Below, in pieces: positions 1-10,322 of a stretch of DNA of 64,000 nt. Under the pieces are notes generated by a model. The model was not told where the DNA came from, ran no database searches, and saw only the letters and a list, made by a program, of their open reading frames with translations. Position numbers and translations under genes: made by a program. How positions within the stretch are numbered: position 1 is the first letter of the stretch; the number at the start of each line of letters is the position of its first letter. The stretch comes from Paracoccus everestensis (lineage in GTDB: Bacteria > Pseudomonadota > Alphaproteobacteria > Rhodobacterales > Rhodobacteraceae), in assembly GCF_021491915.1 (NCBI RefSeq), contig NZ_CP090836.1, positions 2,342,501 to 2,406,500 of the forward strand. Direction: 5' to 3'.

Positions 1-123
1 CCGGATCGAGTTCGATCCCACATCGACCACCCCCACCCGCGAAAGGGCCCGCTTGGGCAAGGTCGCGAACATCTTGCCGAAAGGCTCGATCTTCTTGCCG
101 GTCGTTGTCCGCACGCCGTTCAT
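1..123 (-). CDS. ppx: Exopolyphosphatase (Ppx/GppA family), N-terminal fragment
   Basis: These are the first 41 codons of a minus-strand gene that runs off the left edge of the window. After about 29 polar residues the visible protein reads VGVVDVGSNSIR, the phosphate-1 motif that opens the actin-like fold of the Ppx/GppA family. Members of this family release terminal phosphate from polyphosphate or hydrolyse pppGpp. It starts 58 bases downstream of ppk1 on the same strand, so a polyphosphate synthesis and breakdown pair is the natural reading. The catalytic glutamate and later domains lie outside the window, so Ppx cannot be separated from GppA by sequence here; the neighbour decides the call. 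Confidence 0.85.
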   Translation of the reverse strand, partial: MNGVRTTTGKKIEPFGKMFATLPKRALSRVGVVDVGSNSIR

Positions 124-181
124 CGCGCCTCTCCTGCATGGGTCGCATCGCATTTGTTAATGACCCGCCGTGACGGGGGCG

Positions 182-2347
182 TCAATCATTCGAATGGGTC
201 AGTGCCGGAACGTCGCCGGCCCCCGCCGTGCCCCGCCCCGACAGCGACGGATGGTCCATGAAGAAGCGGTGACAGTTGAACAGGTCGTCCCGCCCGTCGG
301 GAAGATAGCGCACGAACCGGCCATCGGGTTGCAACAACCAGCTTTGCGCCTCGTCCGCCATGTTGGCGGCCATGATCTGGCTGACGATCTGCGCCTTAAC
401 GGTTTCGTTCACGCATTCGACAAGGGTTTCGACCCGGCGGTTCAGGTTGCGGTCCATCCAGTCGGCCGAACTGATGAACACCCGCGCCCGTTTCGACGGC
501 AGGCCATGGCCGTTGCCGAAGCACACGATGCGCGAATGTTCCAGGTATCGCCCGACGATGGATTTGACGCGGATGTTTTCCGACAAGCCCCGGATGCCTG
601 GACGGATTCCGCAAATGCCGCGCACGACAAGGCTGATCCTGACGCCCGCGCTGCTTGCGGCATACAACGCGTCGATCACGTCCTTTTCGATCAGCGAGTT
701 CATCTTGGCCCAGATCGCCGCCGGACGGCCCTGCCGGGCCAGTTCCGCCTCTCGCCCGATCAGGGACAGCAGCCGGTCCTTGAGGTCGATGGGGGATATC
801 GAAATGTTTTCCAGGCCCACGGGCTGAACATAGCCCGACAGGTAGTTGAACACCTTGGTGGCGTCGCGGCCCAGTGCCGGATCGCAGGTGAACAGCGACA
901 GGTCGGTATAGATGCGCGCCGTGATCGGGTGATAGTTGCCGGTCCCGTAGTGGGTATAGGTGACAAGGTTGTCGCCTTCGCGCCGCACCACCGTGCTGAT
1001 CTTGGCGTGCGTCTTGTAGTTGATGAAGCCATAGACGACATGGGCGCCCGCCCGTTCCAGACGGCGCGACTGGCGGATGTTCGCGGCCTCGTCAAAGCGA
1101 GCCTTCAGTTCGACCAGGGCCGTGACCGACTTGCCGGATTCGGCGGCCTCGCATAGGGCCTCGACGATCGTGCTGTCGCGGCTGGTGCGATACAGCGTCT
1201 GCTTGATCGCCAGCACATTGGGGTCACGTGCCGCCTGCGCCAGGAAACGGACCACCATGTCGAAGGTCTCGTAGGGGTGGTGCAGCAGCATATCCTTGTG
1301 CTTGATGGCCGCGAACATGTCGCCGTCGTGGTCCTGCACCCGTTCGGGAACGCGCGGGGTAAAGGCGGGCCACAGCAGGTCGCGGCGGGTGTCCAGCACC
1401 AGTTCGGACAGGTCGGCCACGCCCAGCAGGCCTTCGACCTCGATCACCTCGTCGGGGCCGACCTCCAGTTCCTCCATGATCAGGCGGCGCAGGCGGTCGG
1501 GGGCGCCGCGCGTGATCTTCAGCCGGATGACGCTGCCCCGGCGGCGGCGCTTCAGCGCGGTCTCGAACTCGCGGACCAGATCCTCGGCTTCCTCCTCGAC
1601 TTCGAGGTCGCTGTCGCGCAGCACGCGAAAGGCGCAATGACCCGTGTCGCGATAGCCGGGAAACAGCGACGACAGGTGCATCAGCAGCAGATCCTCCAGC
1701 CGGAAGAACCGCTCGCTGCCCGGCAGGGAAATGAACCGGTTGAGCTGCGCAGGGATCGGCAGCAGCGCCTGCATCTGCCGCCCGTCGGTTTCGCGCGCCA
1801 GTTCCAGCGCCAGCGAAAAACCGGCATTGGGGATGAAGGGGAACGGATGGGCGGGGTCGATGGCCAGGGGGGACAGGACCGGAAAGACCTTGCGTTCGAA
1901 ATGATCGTGCAGGAATTCCTCCTCGGCGCGCGTCAGGCGGGACCGGGACAGGATGACGATGCCCGCTTCCTCCATTTCCCGGCGGATGCGGTTCCAGACG
2001 CCTTGCTGCGCGCCCATTAGGCGGCGGGCGTCGGCGTTGATCATCGCAAGCTGTTCGGCAGGCGTCAGCCCGTCGTCCGAGGGGGTGGCATTCCCTTCCC
2101 GCACCAGTTCGCGCAGGCCCGCGACACGGACGGTATAGAATTCGTCCAGGTTGGTCGCGCTGATCGACACGAAGCGCAGCCGTTCCAGCAGCGGCACGCG
2201 GGGATTGCGCGCCTCGTCCAGGACGCGCCAGTTGAAGGACAGCCAGCTGATTTCCCGGTTGAAGAAGCGCGCGCCGTTCTGGGGGACGCCTTCGGGCAAG
2301 TCCTGCGGTTCGGGAAAGGGGGTCCGAAGAAAATCGGCTTGCGTCAT
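182..2347 (-). CDS. ppk1: Polyphosphate kinase 1
   Basis: This 721-residue protein matches the usual length of PPK1, which polymerises the gamma phosphate of ATP into polyphosphate. The N-terminal domain opens with [11 protein letters not shown] (residues about 29-39). The phospholipase-D-like catalytic part carries the KTHAKI motif with the expected phospho-histidine at residue 447, and THYGTGNYH follows shortly after. The ATG at 2347 (MTQADFL) was preferred because the longer open frame runs 23 residues back into the hdaA end. It lies 25 bases after hdaA and 58 bases before ppx on the same strand, suggesting one transcript. Function is secure from family motifs; operon structure is inferred. 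Confidence 0.96.
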   Translation of the reverse strand: MTQADFLRTPFPEPQDLPEGVPQNGARFFNREISWLSFNWRVLDEARNPRVPLLERLRFVSISATNLDEFYTVRVAGLRELVREGNATPSDDGLTPAEQLAMINADARRLMGAQQGVWNRIRREMEEAGIVILSRSRLTRAEEEFLHDHFERKVFPVLSPLAIDPAHPFPFIPNAGFSLALELARETDGRQMQALLPIPAQLNRFISLPGSERFFRLEDLLLMHLSSLFPGYRDTGHCAFRVLRDSDLEVEEEAEDLVREFETALKRRRRGSVIRLKITRGAPDRLRRLIMEELEVGPDEVIEVEGLLGVADLSELVLDTRRDLLWPAFTPRVPERVQDHDGDMFAAIKHKDMLLHHPYETFDMVVRFLAQAARDPNVLAIKQTLYRTSRDSTIVEALCEAAESGKSVTALVELKARFDEAANIRQSRRLERAGAHVVYGFINYKTHAKISTVVRREGDNLVTYTHYGTGNYHPITARIYTDLSLFTCDPALGRDATKVFNYLSGYVQPVGLENISISPIDLKDRLLSLIGREAELARQGRPAAIWAKMNSLIEKDVIDALYAASSAGVRISLVVRGICGIRPGIRGLSENIRVKSIVGRYLEHSRIVCFGNGHGLPSKRARVFISSADWMDRNLNRRVETLVECVNETVKAQIVSQIMAANMADEAQSWLLQPDGRFVRYLPDGRDDLFNCHRFFMDHPSLSGRGTAGAGDVPALTHSND

Positions 2348-2372
2348 GGTCCTGGCCTTCAAAGCGGATGAA

Positions 2373-3071
2373 TCAGGTCTCGGTGTCGGATAAACCGTGC
2401 AGCAGTTCGGCGGCAATGCGCCGCGTGATCGGCCGCTTGTCGGCCATGGCGGCCTGGTCGATGGCGGCGACCAGGCGACGCGCCAGGCCCAGGTCGCGCG
2501 GCATATGCAGGACCAGCCAGTCGATCAGGTCGGCGGGCACCGCCTGCTGGCGGTCGGCGAACAGCTTGACCAGCACGGCGGCCAGCAGCGATTCATCGGG
2601 CGGCCCCAGCCGGACCTGGGGCATCGCGTCCATGCGCGAGCGCAGGTCGGGCAGCACCAGGCCCCAGTCGCGCGGCGGGGTGCGGGCCGTCAGCAGCAGC
2701 AGGCAATCGCGCGGCGCGCACAGGTTCCACAGGTGGAACAGCGCCTGTTCGGCCCCCGCCGCCCGGCCCGCACGGTCGGCATCCTCGATCACCAAGGCAC
2801 CGCCCTCGGGGGCAAGCCCGTCCGCCGCGTCGGGACGCAGGGCCGAGGCCTTGATCCGCCGCGCGCCGTTTTCCGCCGCCCAGAACGCCGCCAGATGCGA
2901 CTTGCCCGCGCCCTCGGGCCCGATCAGCAGCATCCGCCCCAGCGGCCAGTCCTGCGGCGCATCCAAGGCCGCAAGCGCCGCCCGGTTCGCGGGCGCGGGC
3001 AGGAAATCGGCGCGCGAATGGGCCGGCGGCGTGGTCAGGTCCAGCGTCAGTTGCCGAGAACTCGCGCCCAT
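2373..3071 (-). CDS. hdaA: DnaA-related regulatory ATPase HdaA
   Basis: A 232-residue AAA+ protein related to the central domain of DnaA but lacking a DnaA domain IV DNA-binding end. A Walker A motif GPEGAGKS sits at residues 51-58. The N-terminus has a short QLTLDL stretch, the kind of sliding-clamp-binding motif that Hda proteins use to reach DnaN and promote hydrolysis of DnaA-bound ATP. Its ATG abuts the stop codon of the upstream AI-2E family gene with no gap. The short length and clamp motif argue for HdaA rather than DnaA. Role in preventing over-initiation is family knowledge. Confidence 0.88.
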   Translation of the reverse strand: MGASSRQLTLDLTTPPAHSRADFLPAPANRAALAALDAPQDWPLGRMLLIGPEGAGKSHLAAFWAAENGARRIKASALRPDAADGLAPEGGALVIEDADRAGRAAGAEQALFHLWNLCAPRDCLLLLTARTPPRDWGLVLPDLRSRMDAMPQVRLGPPDESLLAAVLVKLFADRQQAVPADLIDWLVLHMPRDLGLARRLVAAIDQAAMADKRPITRRIAAELLHGLSDTET

Positions 3072-4286
3072 CTATCCCACGTCAGGATGCTTGCGGGCGA
3101 TTTCCTCGCGCATGATCTCGATCTGGCCCTGGGCGCGGTTCTGGTCGGCGCGGATGCGCGCCTCGCGGATGGTGTTGGACACGGTGCCTTGGGGCACGAT
3201 CTCGACCAGCATCGGCTGGCCCGGGTCGGGGGGCAGCGCCTGGCCGGTGAACAGTGCGCTTTCTTGATACCGCTGCGTCAGGAACCGCCCGACCACTCCG
3301 AGGGCCGCGGCCAGCGGAACCGCCATGACCATGCCCACGAAACCGAACAGCGCGCCAAAGACTGACAAGGCCAGCAGCAGCCAGACCGGGTGCAGGCCGA
3401 CATGGTGGCCGACGATCTTGGGTTGCAGATAATTGCCCTCGACGATCTGGCCGATGGCAAAGATCGCCACCACCAGGCCGATGAACAGCGGATCGCCCCA
3501 GAAGCTGAACAAGGCGACCCCGATCGCCGTCGCCCCCCCGATCAGCACGCCCACATAGGGGATGAAGGACAACAGCGCCGCCATTACCCCGATGAAGAAG
3601 CCAAAGGGCAGGCCCACGATCATCAGCCCGATGGCATACCAGGTGCCCAGGATCAGCATCACCAGCCCCTGCCCGCGCACGAAGCCCGACAGCGCCTCGT
3701 CGATTTCCCGCGACAGGCGGCGCAGCGTCGGCGCGTGTTCGCGGGGCAACAGCGTGTCCACCCGGTCAACCAGATGGTCCCAGTCCAGCAGCAGGTAGAA
3801 GGCCACCACCGGCACGATCACCAGGATCGCGATGGCGCTGATGATGCCGCCCACGGACGACAGCAGCCTGGACGCCAGCGTGCCCATCTGTTCGCCCATG
3901 GCCGCGCCAAGGTCGGTCAATGCCGTGCCCACATCGCCATTGACGGGCAAAAGCTCGGGGAACCGGGCGGACAGGAACAGGCGCGCCTGTTCCAGCATGG
4001 TGGGCGCGGTCTCGATCAGCGAAGTCGCCTGGCGCAGCATGACCGGCACAACCAGCAGCACCACCCCTGCGAAGGCCAGGACAGCGGCCACCGTGATGAC
4101 CACCACCGACATGACCCGCGACAGGCCCGACCGTTCCAGCCGGTCGGCCACCGGATCCAGCAGATAGGCCACGCCCGCGCCCAGGATAAAGGGCAGGATC
4201 GCGTTCCCCAGCAGCCACATCGCCAGCAACAGCGCAACGGCGGCCACGCCCCACCACATCAGTTGCTTGTGTATCGGTATGCGCAT
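3072..4286 (-). CDS. AI-2E family (PerM-like) membrane protein
   Basis: A 404-residue integral membrane protein with the AI-2E transporter family pattern: hydrophobic N-terminal segments (around residues 10-35 and 60-85), a soluble middle part, and a cluster of C-terminal transmembrane segments containing FIPYVGVLIGG and GNYLQPKIVG. Family members include the autoinducer-2 exporter TqsA, PerM and sodium/proton antiporters, so the substrate cannot be named. The C-terminal 60 residues are charged and probably cytoplasmic. The stop codon directly precedes the hdaA start, so the two are almost certainly cotranscribed. Confidence 0.85.
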   Translation of the reverse strand: MRIPIHKQLMWWGVAAVALLLAMWLLGNAILPFILGAGVAYLLDPVADRLERSGLSRVMSVVVITVAAVLAFAGVVLLVVPVMLRQATSLIETAPTMLEQARLFLSARFPELLPVNGDVGTALTDLGAAMGEQMGTLASRLLSSVGGIISAIAILVIVPVVAFYLLLDWDHLVDRVDTLLPREHAPTLRRLSREIDEALSGFVRGQGLVMLILGTWYAIGLMIVGLPFGFFIGVMAALLSFIPYVGVLIGGATAIGVALFSFWGDPLFIGLVVAIFAIGQIVEGNYLQPKIVGHHVGLHPVWLLLALSVFGALFGFVGMVMAVPLAAALGVVGRFLTQRYQESALFTGQALPPDPGQPMLVEIVPQGTVSNTIREARIRADQNRAQGQIEIMREEIARKHPDVG

Positions 4287-4364
4287 TGCCGGTTCCTGAC
4301 GGATTGTTGGGGTGGAATGTGACCGTGCCGCGCGGCAGTTGCAAGAACCCTTGCCCGCCAGGGA

Positions 4365-5330
4365 TCAGCGGGGATCGACCAGGGTGTATTCGTCGTCAAA
4401 GCGGCCCAGGTAATCCAGCATCCGCCCCGCGGCCCGCCATTGGCGAAACAGGCTGCGCCCCAGTTGGCGGCGCGTGGGCCAATAACAGCGGTCGGCCTGC
4501 GCGGGACGCGGCGCGGCGGGAAAATGTTCGGCCAGGAACGCGCCATAGGGCGCGCGCCACCGCATCGGGACGATTCCCGCCGAACGGTCCAGCCAGGGCT
4601 TTGTCGGGCCGATGAAATGGACCATGCAGGGTTCCGCCATCCCGGCAAGGTGGCTGGATGCCCAGGTGAACTGCCAGTTCCATTGGGGGCTGATCTCGGC
4701 CCATTCCCCGTGCAGCGTGCCGTTCAAGAGCGCTTGGTCGCGGCCCAGGCCCTTCAGATGCTGGCGGGCGAAACCTGCGCAGCGTGCGGACAGATCCTGG
4801 GCGGTCCAGGCCGCAAGGTCGATCATCACCACCCCGGAATTGAAATAAGGCGCCGCCGACCAGCCAAGCCGGCGAAAATCGGGCACGCGCTTGGCTGGGT
4901 TGCGCCACTGGCGGTTGTCGCGCACCGCCGCGACCGCCCGCCCGCCCATGTCGGCGGCCATCAGCCGCGCCGGATCGCCGCGTTCGTAAAGGATGTCGGC
5001 ATCCAGCACCAGGATGCGCCGATAGACCCCGCCCAGGGCCGAGGCGAGAAACACGCTCATGTAGGCGGCAAGGCTGCGCCTGCCGTCCAGCGGCAGCGCA
5101 TCCTCGACCAGCGGCAGGCGAGCGGCGACATGGCCGATATTGGCGGCGGACAGAACATGCGGCAGCTCCAACGGCTCGGGCGATCCGATCAGGATGTCGC
5201 AGGCGGGCGCGCGTGCCGCCAGTTGCAGCGCCAGGACGGACGCATAAGGCAGGTAATTGCCGTCGCAGGCGACGATGACTGCGCAATCATGGCGGGGTGT
5301 CCAGCCGGGTGCGAAGACTGGTATGGGCAT
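4365..5330 (-). CDS. Family 8 glycosyltransferase
   Basis: A 321-residue GT8 enzyme of the type that moves a sugar from a nucleotide donor to a surface glycan. Visible motifs are the N-terminal nucleotide-binding strand [13 protein letters not shown], the metal-binding DXD in LVLDADILY (residues about 108-115), [17 protein letters not shown], and HFIGPTKPW near the C-terminus. The start at 5330 is preceded by AAAGGGAAT as a ribosome-binding site; the frame is open 39 residues further but overlaps the proS promoter region. It is divergent from proS and 78 bases upstream of the AI-2E family gene. Acceptor unknown. Confidence 0.85.
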   Translation of the reverse strand: MPIPVFAPGWTPRHDCAVIVACDGNYLPYASVLALQLAARAPACDILIGSPEPLELPHVLSAANIGHVAARLPLVEDALPLDGRRSLAAYMSVFLASALGGVYRRILVLDADILYERGDPARLMAADMGGRAVAAVRDNRQWRNPAKRVPDFRRLGWSAAPYFNSGVVMIDLAAWTAQDLSARCAGFARQHLKGLGRDQALLNGTLHGEWAEISPQWNWQFTWASSHLAGMAEPCMVHFIGPTKPWLDRSAGIVPMRWRAPYGAFLAEHFPAAPRPAQADRCYWPTRRQLGRSLFRQWRAAGRMLDYLGRFDDEYTLVDPR

Positions 5331-5445
5331 CGGACATTCCCTTTCATGCGAAACCCGGTCGGGGCGGGATTGGCGCCGATCAGCCATCTTGCCCCGCCTG
5401 TCCCCTTTGCCATACACGAGACGGCAAACGAAGGAAGGTATTCTC

Positions 5446-6807
5446 ATGCGGCTGTCGCGCTATTTCCTGCCCGTCCTCAAGGAAGATCCGAAAGAAGCGC
5501 AGATCGTCAGCCACCGGCTGATGCTGCGCGCCGGAATGATCAAGCAGCAGGCCGCGGGGATCTATTCCTGGCTGCCGCTGGGCTTTAAGGTGCTGAACCG
5601 CATCCAGCAGATCGTTCACGAGGAACAGCAGCGCGCGGGCCATATCCCGCTGCTGATGCCGACCCTGCAACCGGCGGACCTGTGGCGTGAATCCGGCCGT
5701 TACGACGATTACGGCGAGGAAATGCTGCGCCTGCAGGACCGCCACAAGCGCGACCTGCTGTATGGTCCCACGAACGAGGAGATGATCACCGACATCTTCC
5801 GGTCCCATGTGAACAGCTACAAGGATCTGCCCCTGACGCTGTATCACATCCAGTGGAAGTTCCGCGACGAGATCCGCCCCCGCTTTGGCGTGATGCGCGG
5901 GCGCGAGTTCCTGATGAAGGACGGCTACAACTTCGACCTGAACAGGGACGCGGCGCTGCACGCCTATAACCGGCATCTGGTCAGCTATCTGCGCAGCTAC
6001 GAACGCATGGGCCTGCAGGCGATCCCGATGCGCGCGGACGGCGGGCCGATCGGCGGGGATTACACGCATGAATTCCTGGTCCTGGCGGAAACCGGGGAAT
6101 CCGAGGTTTTCTATGACAGCCAGATCACCGACCTGACCTTTGGCGACCGGCAGATCGATTACGACAGCGTCGAGCAATGCCAAGCCGTGCTGGAGGAGTT
6201 CACCAGCCGCTATGCCCACACGGATGAAACCCATGACGAGGCGGTCTTTGCCCAGGTGCCGGAAGAACGCCGCCGCACCGCGCGCGGGATCGAGGTGGGC
6301 CAGATCTTCTATTTCGGCACCAAGTATTCCGAGGCCATGGGCGCCACCGTCGTCGGTCCCGATGGGGCCCGAGTGCCCGTCGAAATGGGCAGCCACGGCA
6401 TCGGCGTGTCCCGCCTGCTGGGCGCCATCATCGAGGCCAACCACGACGACCGCGGCATCATCTGGCCCGAAGGCGTGACCCCCTTCCATGTCGGCATCGT
6501 CAACCTGAAACAGGGCGACAATTCCACCGACAGCGCCTGCAATGCGATCTATGCGGAATTGCAGGCGCGGGGGCTGGATCCGCTGTATGACGACCGCGAC
6601 GACCGGGCGGGGGCGAAATTCGCCACGATGGATCTGATCGGCCTGCCCTGGCGGATCACGGTCGGCCCGCGCGGGCTGGCAGCCAACGAGGTCGAGCTGA
6701 CCAACCGCCGCACGGGCGCGACCGAGGAAATCTCGCCCAAGGACGCCATCGCGCGGCTGGAACAGGTCTATGCCCCCGTGCTGGGCCTGAAGGTGCAGGA
6801 CAAGTGA
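5446..6807 (+). CDS. proS: Prolyl-tRNA synthetase (short alphaproteobacterial form)
   Basis: A 453-residue class II aminoacyl-tRNA synthetase that charges tRNA-Pro. The sequence opens [15 protein letters not shown] and shows the motif 1 and 2 regions ([42 protein letters not shown]) and motif 3 around [14 protein letters not shown]. It lacks the large inserted editing domain of the E. coli type, consistent with the short ProS found in alphaproteobacteria. The ATG at 5446 follows a strong AAGGAAGG site; the frame continues open upstream only as a shadow of the divergent gene. Its TGA overlaps the GTG of the next gene. Confidence 0.96.
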   Translation: MRLSRYFLPVLKEDPKEAQIVSHRLMLRAGMIKQQAAGIYSWLPLGFKVLNRIQQIVHEEQQRAGHIPLLMPTLQPADLWRESGRYDDYGEEMLRLQDRHKRDLLYGPTNEEMITDIFRSHVNSYKDLPLTLYHIQWKFRDEIRPRFGVMRGREFLMKDGYNFDLNRDAALHAYNRHLVSYLRSYERMGLQAIPMRADGGPIGGDYTHEFLVLAETGESEVFYDSQITDLTFGDRQIDYDSVEQCQAVLEEFTSRYAHTDETHDEAVFAQVPEERRRTARGIEVGQIFYFGTKYSEAMGATVVGPDGARVPVEMGSHGIGVSRLLGAIIEANHDDRGIIWPEGVTPFHVGIVNLKQGDNSTDSACNAIYAELQARGLDPLYDDRDDRAGAKFATMDLIGLPWRITVGPRGLAANEVELTNRRTGATEEISPKDAIARLEQVYAPVLGLKVQDK

Positions 6808-7295
6808 TCGGGTTCCTGCGGCTGGCGGTGGCGGTCTGTTGCGCCATCGTCCTGTCGCAGTTCCCGGCCTTCTCGGACCAGTATGTCCAGCGGCTTGGTG
6901 GGCAGGTCGATGCCCTGTCCCGCGTTGCGGAGGAATTCGACATCAGCGCCCAGGCCGCAGGCTTGACCCGCGATCAGGCCTTGGCGGACCTGGGGGGCAG
7001 CACCTTCCGCGATGCCCATCGGGACAATATGCGCGATGTCTTTACCCGCCTGGACCGCACGCGCGGCGACCTGCAGATGCTGCGGATCGCGGGCCCGCTG
7101 GAACGGATGCTGCTTCCCCATCGCCTGCGCGATCCCGAAACGCTGGCAGCGGCCTGGGGTGATTTCAGGCCCGCCGTGCCGGTGACGGCTGCGGGGCTGT
7201 GGGCGGCGGGCATCGGGCTGGCGCTTGGCTGGCTGCTGACCGCCCTGCCCGGCCTGATCTTCCGCCGCCAGCAAGACAGGCTCGGCTGGCGCTAA
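6804..7295 (+). CDS. DUF2937 family membrane protein
   Basis: A 163-residue protein translated from a GTG that overlaps the proS stop (GTGA), so it is translationally coupled to proS. It has an N-terminal hydrophobic segment followed by [16 protein letters not shown], the hallmark of the DUF2937 family, and a C-terminal transmembrane segment (about residues 131-155) just before a positively charged tail. The middle about 90 residues form a polar, probably periplasmic domain rich in leucine and arginine. Function is unknown in the family; the link to proS is positional only. Confidence 0.8.
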   Translation: MIGFLRLAVAVCCAIVLSQFPAFSDQYVQRLGGQVDALSRVAEEFDISAQAAGLTRDQALADLGGSTFRDAHRDNMRDVFTRLDRTRGDLQMLRIAGPLERMLLPHRLRDPETLAAAWGDFRPAVPVTAAGLWAAGIGLALGWLLTALPGLIFRRQQDRLGWR

Positions 7296-7409
7296 CCCTG
7301 CGTAACCCAACCATAAAGTCAGGCTTTGTTGACAATATCGTGCTTTTCTTTTGGGCAAGGCGCTTCTAACGTGCCCGTCAGGACATTGTTCCAACTGGGA
7401 GACAAAGTA

Positions 7410-8594
7410 ATGAAAAAACTTCTTCTGGCCACTGCTGCCGGCGCATTGCTGGCCGGTGCCGCATCCGCCGAGGAGATCAAGCTGGGCATGTCGCTGGGCT
7501 TTACCGGCCCGCTGGAATCCATGGCCCCCGGAATGCGGTCGGGCGCCGAACTGGCCATGAAAGAGGTCAGCGATTCCGGCCTGCTTCTGGACGGATCGAC
7601 TGTGATTCCGGTCCAGGGCGATTCAACCTGCACCGACGCCGCAGCCGCCACCGCGACCGTGGAACGCCTGATCACCGCCGAAGGGGTCAAGGGCATCGTC
7701 GGCGGAATGTGTTCGGGCGAGGCGATCGCGTCCTTGCAGAACGTGGCCGTTCCGAACGGCGTGGTGATGATCTCGCCTTCTGCAACCTCGCCCGCGCTGT
7801 CCACGATCGAGGATAACGGCCTGTTCTTCCGCACCTCGCCGTCCGACGCCCGCCAGGGCGAGGTGATGGCCGAGATCATGATGGAAAAGGGCATCAAGAA
7901 CGCCGCCATCACCTATACCAACAACGATTACGGCAAGGGGCTGGCCGACGCCTTCGCGGCGGCCTTCCAGGAAAAGGGCGGCACCGTGACGGTGAACAGC
8001 GCCCATGACGACGGAAAGGCCGACTATTCGGCCGAGGTCGCGGCCCTTGCGGCGGCGGGCGGCGACGCGCTTGTCGTCGCGGGCTATGTCGATCAGGGCG
8101 GTTCGGGCGTGGTGCGCGCAGCACTGGATACCGGCGCCTTTGACACCTTCGTCTTCCCCGACGGCATGGTCGGCCAGGCCCTGGTCGACAACTTCGGCGA
8201 CGAGATCAGCGGCAGCTTTGGCCAGAACCCCGCAGCCGAGGGCGAGGGCCGCGAGAAGTTCCTGGAACTGGCCGAGGCCGCCGGTTTCGACGGCACCAGC
8301 GCCTATTCCGCCGAAGCCTATGACGCGGCCGCGCTGATGCTGCTGTCCATGGCCGCCGCCAAGTCCAGCGATCCCAATGTCTGGAAGAACAACGTGATGG
8401 ATGTCGCCAACGAACCGGGCGAAAAGATCCTGCCGGGCGAACTGGCCAAGGGTCTGGAGATCCTGAACGGCGGCGGCGACATCGACTATGTCGGCGCCTC
8501 GTCCATCGAGATGGTGGGCGCGGGCGAGACCGCTGGCGTTTACCGCGAGGTGTCTTTCGACAACGGCGAAATGACTGTTGTCGGCTATCGCTGA
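7410..8594 (+). CDS. Branched-chain amino acid/amide ABC transporter, periplasmic binding protein
   Basis: A 394-residue periplasmic binding protein with a clean signal peptide (MKKLL...AGAASA, cleavage near residue 20) followed by EEIKLGMSLGFTGPLESMAPG, typical of LivJ/LivK-like receptors of the HAAT family. The ATG at 7410 is chosen because it starts the signal peptide; a weak purine-rich stretch precedes it. It is first in a five-gene importer locus, followed by a strong hairpin terminator that should make it the most abundant product. The ligand could be branched-chain amino acids, another amino acid or a short amide, which sequence alone does not settle. Confidence 0.9.
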   Translation: MKKLLLATAAGALLAGAASAEEIKLGMSLGFTGPLESMAPGMRSGAELAMKEVSDSGLLLDGSTVIPVQGDSTCTDAAAATATVERLITAEGVKGIVGGMCSGEAIASLQNVAVPNGVVMISPSATSPALSTIEDNGLFFRTSPSDARQGEVMAEIMMEKGIKNAAITYTNNDYGKGLADAFAAAFQEKGGTVTVNSAHDDGKADYSAEVAALAAAGGDALVVAGYVDQGGSGVVRAALDTGAFDTFVFPDGMVGQALVDNFGDEISGSFGQNPAAEGEGREKFLELAEAAGFDGTSAYSAEAYDAAALMLLSMAAAKSSDPNVWKNNVMDVANEPGEKILPGELAKGLEILNGGGDIDYVGASSIEMVGAGETAGVYREVSFDNGEMTVVGYR

Positions 8595-8610
8595 CGTGTA
8601 AAGAATGCTC

Positions 8611-8645
8611 TGGCCCGGCAGCCTAACGGTTGCCGGGCCATTTTT
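8611..8645 (+). terminator. Intrinsic terminator/attenuator after the binding-protein gene
   Basis: A perfect 10-base stem TGGCCCGGCA / TGCCGGGCCA with a 10-base loop is followed immediately by five T residues. It lies 16 bases after the binding-protein stop and 61 bases before the livG start, so it would let most transcripts end after the receptor gene with some read-through to the transporter genes. Confidence 0.85.
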
Positions 8646-8706
8646 CATGACAAAAGCCGCAGAATGCGGTCACACTTCACCAATGGCGTGAAGACGGGGT
8701 GAACGA

Positions 8707-9489
8707 ATGATCAGGGTCGAAGACCTTCACCGGCATTTCGGGGGCTTCCGCGCCGTCGACGGCGCCAGCCTGACCATCGAGACCGGCTCGATCACCGGGC
8801 TGATCGGCCCGAACGGCGCGGGCAAGTCCACGCTGTTCAATGTGATCGCGGGCGTTCTGCCGCCGACAACGGGCCGTGTCTTCATGGATGGCGAGGATAT
8901 CACCGGCCTGCCGCCGCACAAGCTGTTCCACAAGGGGCTGCTGCGCACCTTCCAACTTGCGCATGAGTTCTCGTCCATGACCGTCCGAGAGAACCTGATG
9001 ATGGTGCCGGCCGCGCAGTCGGGCGAGACGATCTGGAAGACATGGTTCCAGCGCGGCCGGATCGAGCGCGAGGAAGCCGCCCTGCGCAAGCGCGCAGACG
9101 AGGTTCTGGACTTCCTGACCATCCGCCATTTGACCCACGAAAAGGCCGGCAACCTGTCGGGTGGGCAAAAGAAGCTGCTGGAACTGGGCCGCACCATGAT
9201 GGTCGATGCCAAGGTGGTCTTCCTGGACGAGGTCGGCGCGGGCGTGAACCGCACCCTGCTCATGACCATCGCCGACGCGATCATCCGGCTGAACAAGGAA
9301 CGCGGCTATACCTTCTGCGTGATCGAGCATGACATGGATTTCATCGGCAAGCTGTGCGACCCGGTGATCGTCATGGCCGAAGGCAAGGTGCTGGCCCGAG
9401 GCAGCGCCGCCGACATCATGAAGAACGAGGCCGTGATCGAGGCCTATCTGGGCACCGGCCTGAAAAACAAGGACATGGTGGGCGCATGA
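8707..9489 (+). CDS. livG: HAAT-family ABC transporter ATPase LivG
   Basis: A 260-residue ATPase subunit of the amino acid/amide importer. Walker A GPNGAGKST lies at residues 34-42, the signature LSGGQ at about 150-154, and Walker B VVFLDE ends with the catalytic glutamate at about 175. The residue after that glutamate is valine (LDEVGAGV) where most ABC ATPases have proline; the catalytic residues themselves are intact. The 3' end overlaps livF by four bases (ATGA), indicating coupling. The two ATPases would form the heterodimer that powers the LivHM channel at the inner membrane. Confidence 0.92.
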   Translation: MIRVEDLHRHFGGFRAVDGASLTIETGSITGLIGPNGAGKSTLFNVIAGVLPPTTGRVFMDGEDITGLPPHKLFHKGLLRTFQLAHEFSSMTVRENLMMVPAAQSGETIWKTWFQRGRIEREEAALRKRADEVLDFLTIRHLTHEKAGNLSGGQKKLLELGRTMMVDAKVVFLDEVGAGVNRTLLMTIADAIIRLNKERGYTFCVIEHDMDFIGKLCDPVIVMAEGKVLARGSAADIMKNEAVIEAYLGTGLKNKDMVGA

Positions 9490-10319
9490 GCGATCAGGAC
9501 GAAGTCTTCGGCAAGCGGGGCAACCGCGACCTGTCGATCGTGAACCCCGGCGGGCGCGGCACCATCGACGGCACCCGCCGTTCCGGCCCCGTGGGACCGG
9601 GACATTCGGGCGACCCCTTCCTGATCGGCGAAAACATGACCGGCGGCTATGGCAAGGGCGCCGATATCCTGCATGATTGCACCATCGCCGTGGAACAGGG
9701 CCAGATCGCCGTGATCGTCGGCCCCAACGGCGCGGGCAAGTCCACCGCCATGAAGGCCATCTTCGGGATGCTGAACCTGCGCAAGGGCAGCGTGCGGCTG
9801 AACGGGCGCGACATCACCGCCCTGAACCCTCAGGACCGCGTCAAGGCAGGCATGGGCTTCGTGCCGCAGGTCAACAACATCTTCCCGTCCATGACGGTCG
9901 AGGAAAACCTGGAAATGGGGGCCTATATCCGGGGCGACGACATCCGCCGCACCATGGAACAGGTGTATGAACTGTTCCCTGCCGTCGCCGCCAAGCGGCG
10001 TCAGGCTGCGGGCGAACTGTCCGGCGGGCAGCGCCAGCAGGTGGCCGTGGGCCGCGCGCTGATGACCCAGCCGTCGGTGCTGATGCTGGACGAACCGACG
10101 GCGGGCGTCAGCCCCATCGTCATGGACGAGCTGTTCGACCGCATCATTGCCATCGCCCGGGGCGGTCTTCCGGTGCTGATGGTCGAACAGAACGCCAAGC
10201 AGGCGATGATGATCGCCGACAAGGCCTATGTCCTGGTGCAGGGCGCGAACGCCCATACCGGCACCGGCCACGACTTGATGCAAAACGACGAGGTGCGGCG
10301 CACCTTCCTGGGGGGCTGA
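9486..10319 (+). CDS. livF: HAAT-family ABC transporter ATPase LivF with N-terminal extension
   Basis: A 277-residue ATPase, about 40 residues longer than a typical LivF. The ABC domain begins near residue 47; Walker A GPNGAGKST is at 79-87 and LSGGQ at 178-182, followed by VLMLDEPTAGVSP. The extra N-terminus is polar and rich in glycine, arginine and aspartate (starting MSDQDEVFGKRGNRD) with no membrane segment. The start is well supported by the ATGA overlap with livG, and no suitable later ATG exists before the domain. It pairs with LivG in the importer. Confidence 0.9.
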   Translation: MSDQDEVFGKRGNRDLSIVNPGGRGTIDGTRRSGPVGPGHSGDPFLIGENMTGGYGKGADILHDCTIAVEQGQIAVIVGPNGAGKSTAMKAIFGMLNLRKGSVRLNGRDITALNPQDRVKAGMGFVPQVNNIFPSMTVEENLEMGAYIRGDDIRRTMEQVYELFPAVAAKRRQAAGELSGGQRQQVAVGRALMTQPSVLMLDEPTAGVSPIVMDELFDRIIAIARGGLPVLMVEQNAKQAMMIADKAYVLVQGANAHTGTGHDLMQNDEVRRTFLGG

Positions 10320-10322
10320 ACC

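Noticed and set aside
7329..7357. TTGACA as a promoter for the ABC importer
   Set aside because: A -35 hexamer is present but no convincing -10 hexamer at 16-18 bases was seen.
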